DNA from: Cyrtodaria siliqua
Taxonomy: Eukaryota; Mollusca; Bivalvia; Adapedonta; Hiatellidae
Length of the DNA: 64,000 bases
Direction: 5' to 3'
NCBI GenBank assembly: GCA_037043455.1
Contig: JAWPHD010010264.1
Coordinates: forward strand, 31,507-95,506
The stretch's first letter is position 1. Each line of letters opens with the position of its first letter. Positions 35,955 to 47,103 of the stretch are shown here, piece after piece. The translations under genes and the position numbers were made by a program. The notes under the pieces were generated by a model. It did no database searches. It was not told the DNA's origin and worked only from the letters and a program-made list of their open reading frames with translations.

Positions 35955-37009
35955 TTAGGCTGCCACATACAACAACCCGGAAACAAACACAAGCAGTGCC
36001 CATGGATTGTTACCAAACCAATTAATATCTTTACCTGTTGCAGATAAAATCCATGATACTATTGCACCAATAACTCCTGGAAGTGCTGCAGCAGCTTTTC
36101 CAGCAAGTGCAGCGAGAAGTTTACCAAGATTACTTAGTTGTTTTTTATCCAGTCTTTGATGCCACTTCCATCTTTTGGTGGTGTCGTCTCTCCGCCTGTT
36201 GTAGGAATAATAGCCTCAACTAAAACCCCAATAATAATACCAAGCGCAGTCAAAATACTAACAATAGTAATACCTTGCTGTCTGAATAATGGTTTTATTC
36301 TCTCACCCAATGTTGTGTCTTCTTTTAACACCTTATTTATAGTTTCTTTTATCCTGTTTATTTGACTGCGTAAAGCTTCTTTGTTTTCACTCGCCGCTTC
36401 AAGTCGTTCACTTCTTTCATCTTCTAAGTTTTCAATTCTGTCACGTATGCGCTTCTGTTGAAACTCATCCTCTGCCCGGGGGTACTAACCTGTTCTAATT
36501 TTTGTTTTTCTTTTATTAGGTCTTTATCAAGTTGTGTGAGTTTAGCCAAGTTATTGGTGAGTTTTTCCTTGATAGTTGTCATCGCTTTTACTATTCCATC
36601 CATTTCACGCTTGTCTATATTTGTTTGTGTTTCAACATCAGGAAGATCATCCACATACCAGTTATAAAGAGTACTTTCCTTTGACTGTACTGATGTCTTT
36701 ATGTTATCCATGATATGTGATAAATCTTGTAATGGAATAGCATATATATTATCTGGTAAATCGTTTCTTGTGCTCTCCAACGCTTGTCGAGCTCTCTGTG
36801 ATAATTTTGTTCTACTGTCATACTCTGGCAAATTCAAAAATTGTCTTACCGCCCTTGTTCCTCCAGAGCCAATATCCTGTTATATTCACCTACCAAAGAG
36901 CAAGAAATGTAAAAGAACCTTGCTTTGCAGTTATTCTTATTTCTTTATCACCAACAACCCAGTATAATGTTTTACCATCATCTGAGACTTTAAACTGGTC
37001 ATACTCCAT
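35955..37009 (-). pseudogene. Virus-like cluster gene F: coiled-coil protein with C-terminal membrane segments
   Basis: ATG at 37009 opens MEYDQFKVSDDGKTLYWVV; after shifts near 36890-36850, 36477 (a C/G run) and 36148 (an A run) the reading ends at TAA 35955-35957, about 330 codons. The middle (36837-36430) is RTKLSQRARQALESTRND then long charged helices. After the second shift come IRDRIENLEDERSERLEAA and IKETINKVLKED (36430-36330), clearly coiled coil. Next are a hydrophobic segment (ITIVSILTALGIIIGVLVEA, about 36270) and a last part with LAALAGKAAAALPGVIGAIV and a final hydrophobic WALLVFVSGLLYVAA. Function unknown; a membrane-anchored stalk-like protein is one reading. I recall similar unnamed proteins in cnidarian and fish genomes (unverified). 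Confidence 0.6.
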
Positions 37010-38175
37010 TTTGTCCGGTGTCACGTGAGATCCACACGCACTTCGGAAAGTCCACGCATACGTTGTGTTTTAGAAAGCTTATAATTCCGGTTTTACTTGA
37101 ATGTTGTGATGATATCAGGTTTGTATCATTCATATTAGATTGGCCTTTCGATTACAGTGAGTTTTATTACGATATACTTCCGTTTGGCTGTAAAATAGAC
37201 TTTCATACATGATCCATATTTCAAAATGTTGCGGTCTTTCAACAAGTGTAGCCTTCAGTTATGGGCCTATTACTTTGCGAGAATGGCAGTATTAATAAAA
37301 ATATTCCAACTAAACTATCAATAATATTATTTACTAGCAATCGGTCATAGTTTTAATTGTTAATTGGGTTAAATTGTAAGCAAAATTGCCAATTAAAGTT
37401 AACGCATTTTGTGTCTTCGCGTGTCTTTGCGCATGCGTCTTCGTGTTACAAATTTGCATACATAGGTGCTAAATTCAGTCTAATAATACTGATTAGTTGT
37501 CCTTGAAATTAAGTTGCTGACATGTATTGTTGATTATTTTCGATTTAAAGGCAGTAATTGGTAACTTTGAATACGTTTTTATTGAAGTTCGTTTTAAAAA
37601 ATAGAGCTGAGATTTCGTTGTTTTTCTTCGGATTTACACGTGGTTTATACGACAAACGGTGAATTGATACATGACGCTTACACCTTGCGTAGGACTAATA
37701 ATATCTTAATATAAAACGTATAAGTAATTTTGAGTTTTCCCTAAACGAACGATTTGCCGCAGAATTATTATGGAAGAAGCAGCTGTTTCTATAAGTATAT
37801 TATCTTCACGGAACACATTAATGACGTCATAAAACGGTGCGATAAAAGTGTAAACAATCTAGACCTACTAGTGTGTACGGTAATCTAGGTATAACTAAAC
37901 AATTAACATGTGTCAGGTCTAACACATACATGTTTAAGTAGTACAACATGGTGTGTTACAAAGGCGATAACATGGCATGCGTTAAATATGTGTCTGTTAT
38001 GTGCAATCAGGGCCTGACATGGGCAGCAGTTTCCCCCACCCACCACATTCAGGAAAAGTCTTAAAAAGCCTTTTATTTGTGAGTATACTTTATAGGTTAT
38101 AATATATATATATATGTATATATAGCGTGTTCCCATAGTTTTTGGATAGAGTGCCAGTATATATATTGCAAATAT
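37010..38175. other. AT-rich sequence beyond the gene cluster, no gene seen
   Basis: No exon, RNA gene or element end could be supported. A short (TA)n tract lies at about 38100-38126. The far boundary of the virus-like element should lie here if it extends past 37009. Confidence 0.4.
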
Positions 38176-38295
38176 ACCATGTGGGTTGGAGGGGTGTCTA
38201 CAGACATACACGGCGTAGACAACACGACGGGTTTTACCATGTGGGTTGGAGGGGTGTCTACAGACATACACGGCGTAGACAACACGACGAGTTTT
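38176..38295 (+). repeat. 60-bp tandem duplication
   Basis: ACCATGTGGGTTGGAGGGGT begins at 38176 and at 38236; the 60-bp units are identical except for one base near their ends. Identity this high suggests a recent event. Open frames on both strands here reflect the duplication. Confidence 0.93.
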
Positions 38296-38423
38296 TAATG
38301 ATTTTAATTGTACAATACCCATTTTTTAACCATTGTGATGATGTCACTTGCCCGTGATGCTTTACACCCTGGGCAGTACTATAGTAGAAGTAGAAGTGGG
38401 GTGTGGGGGCGTGATATTGGCGG

Positions 38424-38505
38424 CCCGGTTAGCTCAGTTGGTTGAGTAGAGAACTCTCTCTCCCTTTAAGCGAGTGGCCTCAGTTTGAGTCCCGTACCCA
38501 AGCTG
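38424..38505 (+). repeat. tRNA-related sequence, probably SINE head
   Basis: TTAGCTCAGTTGG (A box) and CAGTTTGAGTCCC (B box) lie about 45 bp apart, as in a tRNA-type RNA polymerase III promoter. The acceptor stem expected from CCCGG at the 5' side is not closed on the 3' side and the anticodon arm does not fold, so this is not a functional tRNA. It is better read as a decayed tRNA-derived SINE. Confidence 0.45.
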
Positions 38506-38559
38506 CAGTTTTTACCCTTGGTTTATTTCACTGACAATGATAATTCGGTGAATGTGGGA

Positions 38560-39262
38560 TACCATGGTCTACCATCTCTACCATCATCTTCAAATCTGGC
38601 GGCCATTTTGATTATTTGACGACAACGAAAAACACAAATTTGATAGAGCCCAACCCTTGCAATGAACATGTATATGATATTTCACTAGAATGGAATAAAT
38701 GGTTTTGGATGAGATGTTGTTTGAAATTTCCTTCAATTTAACCTAGTTTTCAGTTTCTTTCTAAGAAAAGTGGGTGGGGTAATAATCACAGAATTATTTT
38801 GACATTTTTTGACATTATTTTAATATTTTGTTCATTCCCATATACATAAACTACATGAAAACATAGATTTACCACTAATAAAATGGTCAAACCAAAGTTT
38901 GAATGTCTTTTGTTGATGGTACAGCTGAAATTCATCTCCTAAATTTAACCTTGCATTTTGAATTCACAAGAATTCTCAAAAGGATATGCGTTTGAATGTG
39001 CATAAGAACTACAATTTTATGAGATATACATTAAATTTTTACCATGGTCTACCATGGTCTACCATGGTCTACCATCATCTTCAAATTTGACCATGGTCTT
39101 TCAAATCTTGACCATGGTCAACCTTCCTCTTCGTATTTGACCATGTTCGACCATGGTCTCTAACCATGGTATTTGATGGTATTTGATGGTTGATCATGAT
39201 AGTTCATGGTTGGCAATCAAAAACCGTGGTGACCATGGTAGACCATGGTCTTCATTTCGCCT
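38560..39262. repeat. Region with clustered ACCATGGT palindromes
   Basis: From 39040 to 39260 the sequence is dominated by CCATGG and variants (TACCATGGTC, GACCATGGTC, AACCATGGT), with a first instance near 38570. The left part has TACCATGGTCT in direct repeats of 10-11 bp; toward the right the strand sense flips (TTGATGGT, TTCATGGT). No coding frame. Confidence 0.6.
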
Positions 39263-39268
39263 GGGCAA

Positions 39269-39635
39269 GGCTAAAAATAAATAAATTAGGTGTGTTTCCT
39301 ATTGCATGCTCTAACAAAATAGGGTAGGTTTCTTTCCTATTGCATGCTCTAACAAAATAGGGTAGGCATTTTCTTTTTTTTTCTTTTTTTTTGGAGCAAG
39401 ATATTGTGAGATTTTACATGTATTTATCTCATAAACCCCATACAAGTTGATGATACAACTGAAAGTTTCTTGATGTCAGTTTAGCAAGATATATTGTGAT
39501 AAATCATTGGTCAGAACAATTTTTTTTTTTAATTATTAATTTTTTTTGTTCTTTTTCATAAAAAGTTTTAGGGTCGACCCCTTAAAAATAGGGTCAGTCG
39601 GGCCACCGGAAACACAGGTATTTTTTTTTTGGCCT
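39269..39635. mobile_element. MITE of the GGCC-ended family, copy 1
   Basis: The ends are GGCTAAAAATAA on the left and TATTTTTTTTTTGGCC on the right, with CCGGAAACACAGGTA inside the right end answering GGTGTGTTTCC on the left. Inside are TAGGGTAGG and GGGTCGACCC blocks plus a 35-bp duplication (39295-39366). Copies occur at 45595-45766 and 58342-58655 and as a fragment at 40049-40140. No transposase. Confidence 0.7.
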
Positions 39636-40048
39636 AAATACTAATTATAAGAATATTATAAAGCAAGTTGTTGTTGCATATTACTAACTGGTGATTATAT
39701 TGATAATATATGTAAAATAATAAGAAGAAATAAATGCTAAGAATTGTATCAATTTTGACCAAACTTCACATGGCTGATTCTTAGTTGAATGCTTTTTAGA
39801 TTCGTTAAAATTAGTTCAGCACGACATCCAAGATGGCCACCATTATCATATATGGTTGAAACCTTAAAAAATCTTCTCAAGAACTGCTGGACAGATTTCG
39901 ACAGATTTTCTTTTAAAATGTTCGCCAACACCTAGACTATCAAGTTTTAAATAAAGTCCCCGGGGTCAAAATGGCCGTGCCCCGGGGTAAAAAATGTCTG
40001 TGCCCTGGGGATCCAGTTTGTATATTGAGATTTTGCATGTTTTTTATA

Positions 40049-40140
40049 GGGCCAAAAAAAAAAGTTGTTTCTGGTCTTCCGACCGACCCTATTTTTAAGG
40101 CCCTGACCCTAAACCATTTAGGGCACAACATGTTTTAGGC
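40049..40140. mobile_element. Fragment of the GGCC-ended MITE family
   Basis: Starts GGCCAAAAAAAAAA, then GTTTCTGGTCTTCCGACCGA and CCCTATTTTTAAGG, matching one end of the family. The other terminal repeat is missing. Confidence 0.6.
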
Positions 40141-41455
40141 ATGTAAGTGTTGTGGAACACCAATATTATGTAATGTGGTCAAGAAAAAATGCTTTCGATG
40201 TTTTTGATTTGAATTTAGTGTAGTAAGGATTAATTCTAAAAACAAAATAATCCTACCAACTTACCCTCATTTTCTGATGGAAAATACTAGAAACGGACCT
40301 ATTTTTGTTTTTGGCCTACTAGACTTATATAGGAAAAGACGTAAAAAATATTCTTCTCTGAAACCATAAAGCGCAGAGCTTTCATGTATTACATGTAGCA
40401 TCAGCTTATAATGGTCCTGTACTAAGTTTGTTCAAATGGTGACCCTGGGGTAAAATTGGGCCCATCCCTGGGGTCAGTTTTACATAGACTTATATAGGGA
40501 AAAAAATAATCTTCTCTGAAACTACAAAAGCACAGTGTTTTTTTCTATACTTTGGGAACGTAACCCATACCGTAGCGATAGTTAATTTTAGCGCGATTTT
40601 TCATAAAATTGGAAAAAAAATACAGTAAAACTTTCATTTAATAATTGTTTCTTTAATACTCTTTTCAGTCAACAGAGGCATTTAAAAGCGTTTCGATCTC
40701 AGTAAATTAAAGCTTTTTTTCTTTTCTTTTTTTCCCTTCAATTGGGATTTTTTGTCTTAAAATTGGGGGAAAAAACACACTGGAGCTAGAGGATTAATAT
40801 TTTGCATTTACTATAATAAATGGCCCTTTACCAAGTTTGTTCAAATGGTGACCCTGGGGTCACATTTGGCCCCTCCCTAGGGCCACATGTTTTACATAGA
40901 CTTGTATCTAGGAAAAACTTTTTAAAAAAATCTCTGAAACTGCAAGAGCCAGAGGTTTAATATTTTGCATTTACCATAACCTTATGATTCTGTGCAAATG
41001 TTGATCCTGGGGTCACATTTGGCCTGCCCCAGAGGTCACATGTTTTACATAGACTTATATAGGGATAATCTTCAAATCTTCTTTCAGAAACAGCTTGGCA
41101 AAACTTGACCAAACTTCACATGGATGATCCTTATATGGATGTTTTTCAAATTTATTAAAACAAGTTAAACGTGACATCCACAATGGCCACCATACAAAAA
41201 TCTTTGAATTACTTCTTGCACTGGGAATCTTAAAAGCTGTGGGTTCAAAGCTCACTGAAGGTAAACATCTGTTTTTCTCTTCCTTTTTTTTTAAATCTAA
41301 GATTTCATTTTTAGCTCTATTGGACAAATGCTATATTTTGCCTCATTAGGACTATAGGGCCTTCATTTTCCATCCGATCATTACCAAACTTGATCTGATT
41401 GCTAATATCAATGAAAGCTCGGACAAGTTCGAAAAACAACTAGATCGGACCTGTA
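40141..41455. repeat. Diverged tandem/dispersed repeats, about 160-190 bp
   Basis: Units carry (A)GTTTGTTCAAATGGTGACC, then CTGGGGT, then ACATAGACTTATATAGG and TCTGAAAC. They recur at about 40430, 40840, 40985 and, as a related series, at 48830-49810. A block with GACCAAACTTCACATGG appears at 39757 and 41107. No gene seen. Confidence 0.55.
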
Positions 41456-42425
41456 ACAGTTATAGCCCTTTAAAGGTTTTAATACACAAACTTTGTTCTG
41501 ACTAGTTCTCTTGAACCCCTTGCCGGATTTAAACGAAGCTTTTTAGGGATGATCAATTCCATGTCTAGTTGTGCAAATCATTGCCGTATTCCAGCTGAAT
41601 GCTTTTTTTGGCAGAATTATGGCCCTTTAAAGGTTTTAATACACAAACTTTGTCTGATCTACTTCTCCTGAACCCCTTGCAAATTTCAATGAAACTTTGC
41701 AGTGATGATCAGCACCAAGCATAGTTGTGCATGTCGTCGTCACGTTCCAGGTTTACAGATATTTGGCGGAGTTATAGCCCTTTAAAGTTATTAATACACA
41801 AACTTTGTTCTGACTACTTCTCTTGAACCCCTTGCCGGATTTAAAAGAAGCTTTTTAGGGATGATAAATTCCATGTCCAGTTGTGCAAATCATTGCCATA
41901 TTCCAGTTGAATGATTTTTTTGGCAGAATTATGGCCCTTTAAAGGTTTTAATACACAAACTTTGTCTGATCTACTTCTCCTAAACCCCTTGCAGATTTCA
42001 ATGAAACTTTGCAGGGATGATCAGCACCAAGCCTAGTTGTGCATGTCGTCGTCACGTTCCAGGTTTACAGATATTTGGCAGAGTTGTGGCCCTTTAAAGA
42101 ATTTTGATACAATTTTCTTTCGGGCTAGTTCTCCTGAACCCCTGGCTGGATATAGACGAAACTTGAAAAGGATGATCAGTATCAAGCCTAGTTGTGCATA
42201 TCATCGCCATATTTCGGTTGAATGATTTTTGGCATAGTTGTGACCCTTTAAATGTTTTAATACACAAACTGTGTCCAGATTAGTCTCTTCTGAACTCTTT
42301 GCCAGATTTCAGCGAATCTTGGCGAGAATGATCAGTACTAAGCCTAGATGCACCTATCACTGCCATGTTCTGGTTGAATTATTTTTGAAAGACTTGTGGC
42401 CCCTTATACATAAACTTTTATCTTG
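41456..42425 (+). repeat. Dimeric tandem repeat, about 155-bp units in 312-bp pairs
   Basis: TTATAGCCCTTTAAAG-type unit starts occur near 41459, 41622, 41774, 41930, 42085, 42245 and 42400. Units 1 and 3 are close to each other (TTGAACCCCTTGCCGGATTT), as are units 2 and 4 (CCCTTGCA then ATTTCAATGAAACTTTGCAG), so the array was amplified as a dimer. Confidence 0.85.
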
Positions 42426-42474
42426 AGCCAGTAGAGCGTCCACAGGCTCTCTTGGGCCTCTTGTTTGAAAATTT

Positions 42475-43010
42475 ACTTTTAGCCGTGGTGGCCATCTTGA
42501 ATTTCCGGCGACCTGAAATTTTGCTAGGATCAATTAGACATCAAGAGCAACATTCCTGTGAAGTTTCATAAAAATCCGTCAAGTAGTTTCAGAGAAGTAG
42601 TCGCTACAGGTTTTCATTATATAACTCCAGTTTTTTTTATGCCTAATTTGGGGCCGAAATTCGGCCCCATTCACAATGCCAAAAAGTATCCTTTTTTCAC
42701 AATTATATCAAATAAAATCATATCTTGAATTTCCGACCAACCTGAAATGTTGCTAGGATCATTTAGACATCAAGAGCAACATTCCTGTGAAGTTTCATGG
42801 AAATCCGTCGAGTAGTTTCAGAGGAGTAGTCGCTACAAGTTTTACTATAAAATAACTCTATTTAAACAAAGATGGCCGCTGGCAGCCATGTTTAACGTCG
42901 AATCAAAACGATTTTTGACAAGGACCAACATCATGTCAAGCTGATCATTTTAGAAAAAGTCCCATTTCAATATCACATAGAGTTTTCAGAAGTAGTCGCT
43001 ACAAACTTGT
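42475..43010 (+). repeat. 320-bp repeat family, plus-oriented flank of the nested element
   Basis: Contains TTGCTAGGATCAATTAGACA, AACATTCCTGTGAAGTTTCA and GTAGTCGCTACAA, the core of a dispersed family. Other plus-oriented pieces lie inside both segmental-duplication copies (about 560-790, 1720-2210 and counterparts). The element at 43011-44501 is inserted into it in the opposite sense. Confidence 0.75.
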
Positions 43011-44501
43011 TTTTAGCTCGACTGATCAGAGATCAGCAGAGCTTATGCCGTGGTGCGTTTTGTCTTTCTGTCTGTCCGTCTGTCCGTAAACTTTTATTTG
43101 TAGCGACTACTCCTCTGAAACTACTAGATGGATATTCATGAAACTTTACAGAAATGTTGCCCATGAAGTCTAGTTGATCCTAGCAAAAATTCATGTTGAT
43201 GTGAAATCCAAGATGGCCGCCAAAGCTAAAATAGATTTTTAAAATACGAGTTTTAGCGACTACTTCTTGAAAACTCTATGTGATATTGATATGGGACTTT
43301 TTCTAAAATGATCAGCATGACATGATGTTGGTCCTTGTCGAAAATCGTTTTGATGCGACGTTAAACATGGCTGCCAACGGCCATCTTTGTTTACATAGAG
43401 TTATATAATGAAAACTTGTAGCGACTACTCCTCTGAAACTACTTGGCGGATTTTCATGAAACTTCACCAGATTGTTGCTCTTGATGTCTAATTGATCCTA
43501 GCAAAATTTCAGGTAGGCCGGAAATTCAAGATGGCCGCCACGGCTAAAAATAATTTTTCAAAATACAAGTTTGTAGCGACTACTTTTTGAAAACTATAAG
43601 TGATATTGATATGAGACTTTTTCTAAAATGATCAGCATGACGTGATGTTGGTCCTTGACAAAAATCGTTTTGATTCGACATTAAACATGGCTGCCAGCGG
43701 CCATCTTTGTTTACATAGAATTATATAGTAAAAACTTGTAGCGACTATTCCTCTGAAACAACTTGGCGGATTTTCATGAAACTTTGCAGGAATGTTGCTC
43801 TTAATGTCTAATTGATCCTAGCAAAAGTTCAGGTTGGCCGTAAATTCGAGATGGCCGCCATGGCTAAAAATAGATTTTCAAAATACAAGTTTGTAGCGAC
43901 TACTTCTTGAAAACTAAAAGTGATATTGATATGGGACTTTTTATAAAATGATCAGCATGACATGATGTTGTCCTTGTCAAAAATCGTTTTGATTCAATGT
44001 TAAACATGGCTATCAGCGACCATCTTTGTTTACATAGAGTTATATAATGAAAACTTGTAGCGACTACTCCTCTGAAACTACTTGACGGATTTTCATGAAA
44101 CTTCACAGGAATGTTGCTCTTGATGTCTAATTGATCCTAGCAAAATTTCAGGTAGGCCGGAAATTCAAGATGGCCGCCACGGCTAAAAAATAAATTTTCA
44201 AAAAACAAGTTTGTAGCGACTACTTCCTGAAATCAAAATCAATCAGTAGAGCTTCAAGGTCATTGACCTCTTGTTTAAAAATCTATTTTTAGAGTTAGCG
44301 GTCATCTCGGATTTCACATCAACATGAATTTTTGCTAGGATCAACTAGACTTCATGGGCAACATTTCTGTAAAGTTTCATGAAAATCCATTCAGTAGTTT
44401 CAGAGGAGTAGTCGCTACAAATAAATGTTTACAGACAGACGGACGACGGATGCCGCACCATGGCATAAGCTCTGCTGATCTCTGATCAGTAGAGCTAAAA
44501 A
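43011..44501. mobile_element. 1.5-kb element with 230-bp inverted ends and internal 320-bp tandem repeats
   Basis: Both ends begin TTTTAGCTC plus a 29-nt hairpin (43016-43044; complement of 44468-44496). The terminal 230 bp on either side are near-identical inverted copies that include GTCTGTCCGTCTGTCCGTAAA-like simple sequence and GTAGCGACTACTCCTCTGAA. The interior has units of about 320 bp on the minus sense, marked by AAGATGGCCGCCA(A/C) at about 43208, 43531, 43850 and 44168. No transposase is present, so it is non-autonomous. It is nested in an older copy of its own family. Confidence 0.82.
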
Positions 44502-45594
44502 TCTGTTTTTAGCCATGGTGGCCATCTTGACAACAACATTTTCAACATCATATTTTACCTCACCCTAATGTTTTCAAGTGGTTATTTCCTTATCATTTAG
44601 TGTATCTTACATGTACCAACAAGATTCTCAGAGTATTTTTGTTGCATTTTACGATCAACTTCAGTCTATGATAAAACATTCTTTAACTATGGTTTCCGAA
44701 TCGTAAACAGCATTCAGTAATATGTCATCTAAGATGATTTTTGCAATGCTTTTAGCCTCCGATAATTTACTTTAATTTTACTTTATTCAAAATAATTAAT
44801 TATGGTATATATATTTGAGTATTTTTTGCGTATTTTCTATCGTCCGCATTTATTAGTCGACATTTTTAACTGATGCTTCATTTAGATCATCAAGCTCCTA
44901 CACGATATACCAGCAAACAACACAAAATGAGTAAATCGCGCACAATTAAAAATGAAATTCCGAACCAGTCTGAACACTCGACAGTTTCGGTCTTTTACCT
45001 ATATTTGTATATTTTTGAGTTTGTTTCAAGATATTGCGAGAATGCTGGGATAATACGCGATCGTTGAGCAATGAATTACAGGAAAACACGGGATCGATTG
45101 GCTAGGAATTGCGTATCAAACATTTCTTTTGCGTTTTGATACGTATGTTTTGGTATTTCTATTGCGTTTTCCATCATTTTAATTAGGTATGGGACTTTAC
45201 GTCAACATTTTGTAAGTAAGGACGAGTTAGTAAAAGCCTGAACGGTATTAGTAGGAACACTATTACATCAATAACATACCACTTGTATTGATTAGTATGT
45301 ACCATAGAGGATGTATCAGTACAACATACATGTAGTTTTGAGATGATGAATTTTTTTCAACAATGGTAAAAAACACTATTTTCCATTGGAAAAGGGTCCA
45401 TATTTCGGCCCATGAGACACCTAGAAAAAGCTCTATTAAATCTAACAGTTTCTTGTATAAGCCCTTTTATTATTATTCTGATTATACAAATTATTTAAAA
45501 TAAACCAAAGTATATTATTAATAAAAGCTTTAATGTATAATTGTCTTCTCATTTATTTATTTAAGATTCACTAAGTAATTATGATTTTTCATTC
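44502..45594. other. AT-rich sequence, no gene seen
   Basis: No supported exon or repeat beyond a short tail of the 320-bp family at 44505-44540. The 64-codon frame at 44873 has no splice support. Confidence 0.4.
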
Positions 45595-45766
45595 GGCCTA
45601 AAAAAAAAACGTGTGTTTCTGGTTTCACCCTGTCAAAAAGTTAGGGTAGGTAGGTAGGAAAAAGTGTGTTTTTTTTAAAAAAAATTCCGCTAAAAATATT
45701 TAGGGTCAGCGGTGATAAAGTAGGGTCGGTCGGGAAACCGGAAACACACGTTTTTTTATTAGGCCT
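45595..45766. mobile_element. MITE of the GGCC-ended family, copy 2
   Basis: A 172-bp element with left end GGCCTAAAAAAAAAACGTGT and right end ACACACGTTTTTTTATTAGG ending in GGCC. The inverted ends match over about 35 bp. The internal GGTAGGTAGG and GGGTCGGTCGGG are shared with the copies at 39269 and 58342. Confidence 0.82.
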
Positions 45767-45996
45767 TATAAGGTTATGAAATGAAAATAAAAATTATTGT
45801 ATTAGTATTAAATACAATTTTAATTATTTATAGATGTTGGCTTAACTTTAAGCGGCTATGACATTAAATTATATGTTTATTAAAGATTGTTTTTCTATTC
45901 ATTTCATAAAATCGTCATTCACATATATACAAACAACAATAAGTCAGTATACCACACTCCATTGATTAGAGCCTCTCACAGCATAATTTGTGACTC

Positions 45997-46260
45997 CACT
46001 GTGTTTTATTGGCCCATATCAGTGTTGTATTGTCCCGTATCAGTGTTGTATTGGCCCTTATCAGTGTTGTATTGGCCCCTATCAGTTGTATTGACCCTTA
46101 TCAGTGTTTTATTGGCCCTTCTCATAGGCCTTCAGCCAGGACCCAAAATTTTCGATATTGTTACCAACTCAAGGGACAAATTCTACCATCACTTTTTGAA
46201 AAGAGCAATGTATAAAGATTGCATTTTTCCATGATAGCAATCTGGAACAGGTAGCTTATA
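45997..46260 (+). repeat. Short 21-bp minisatellite array with right flank
   Basis: About six units of TTGTATTGGCCCTTATCAG plus TG (21 bp) end at 46122. The next 135 bp (TGTTACCAACTCAAGGGACA, then CCATGATAGCA, then ACAGGTAGCT) is the reverse complement of the LEFT flank of the larger array at 49989, although the units have the same orientation. Open frames here are by-products of a 7-codon period. Confidence 0.85.
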
Positions 46261-47103
46261 TAAAAATAATCGAACATTAATAGGTTATCATTGTAGCGCA
46301 TTCATATATAAGTTTGTGATGTTCATTTTTGAATGTCATGCTTGTGTGAATAATTATTGATGTACTTTTTAAAGATGCACTTAATTTTACAATTCATTAA
46401 GTTACATAAAGCGTAAATAAACTCTTTTTTAGAACTGAATTCAGTTTAAAATCTCTATTTTGCTTCAAATTAGAAGTCAATTTACCCCACCCACTATTGA
46501 CACATTTTTATGCATTTAGTTTAGTTAAATATTGTTTACCAAATATGTGTAAACTTGTAAGAATCAGTAATTTACAACCTTTCTACATGATTTAAATAAT
46601 ATTATAATATGAATAAGGGATTGTTATGATAGATTGATGAAATTAAGTAAGCCTGATAAGTTGAGAAACATGCCAAACTGGAAGTATAAGCCTTCCTCAA
46701 AGTAACTGCAAAATATATAGTATTAACATGTTCTGATATATACATATATTGCACAGACGACACATAGTCCAAAGGATTCTAGATAAAGGTAATGTGCGGT
46801 TTAAAGTGTGTTTTTTTTAACAAAAGTCTTTTTTAGGTGTATGCGTCATGGCAATACTTATTATGATTACACATTTGGATTATGTATTACACATTAAACA
46901 TTGCATATTGCAACGCAAAATCTTAAAAGTTGTCTATTTTAATACGTTTTAATTACAATTTATGCATATTTTAAGGATTTTTACACCTGAATTACCCCAC
47001 CCATATACAACACAATGAAGAATTCTGCATATGAAATGTAAAAATAGTAGTATATGCATTTGCACGAACCATGTTTGTGTTATTGAAAAAAGAAAAAACG
47101 AAG
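46261..47103. other. AT-rich sequence, no gene seen
   Basis: No supported feature beyond A/T runs. Confidence 0.4.

Noticed and set aside
38424..38505. A functional tRNA gene
   Set aside because: A and B boxes are present, but the acceptor stem does not close and no proper anticodon arm forms.
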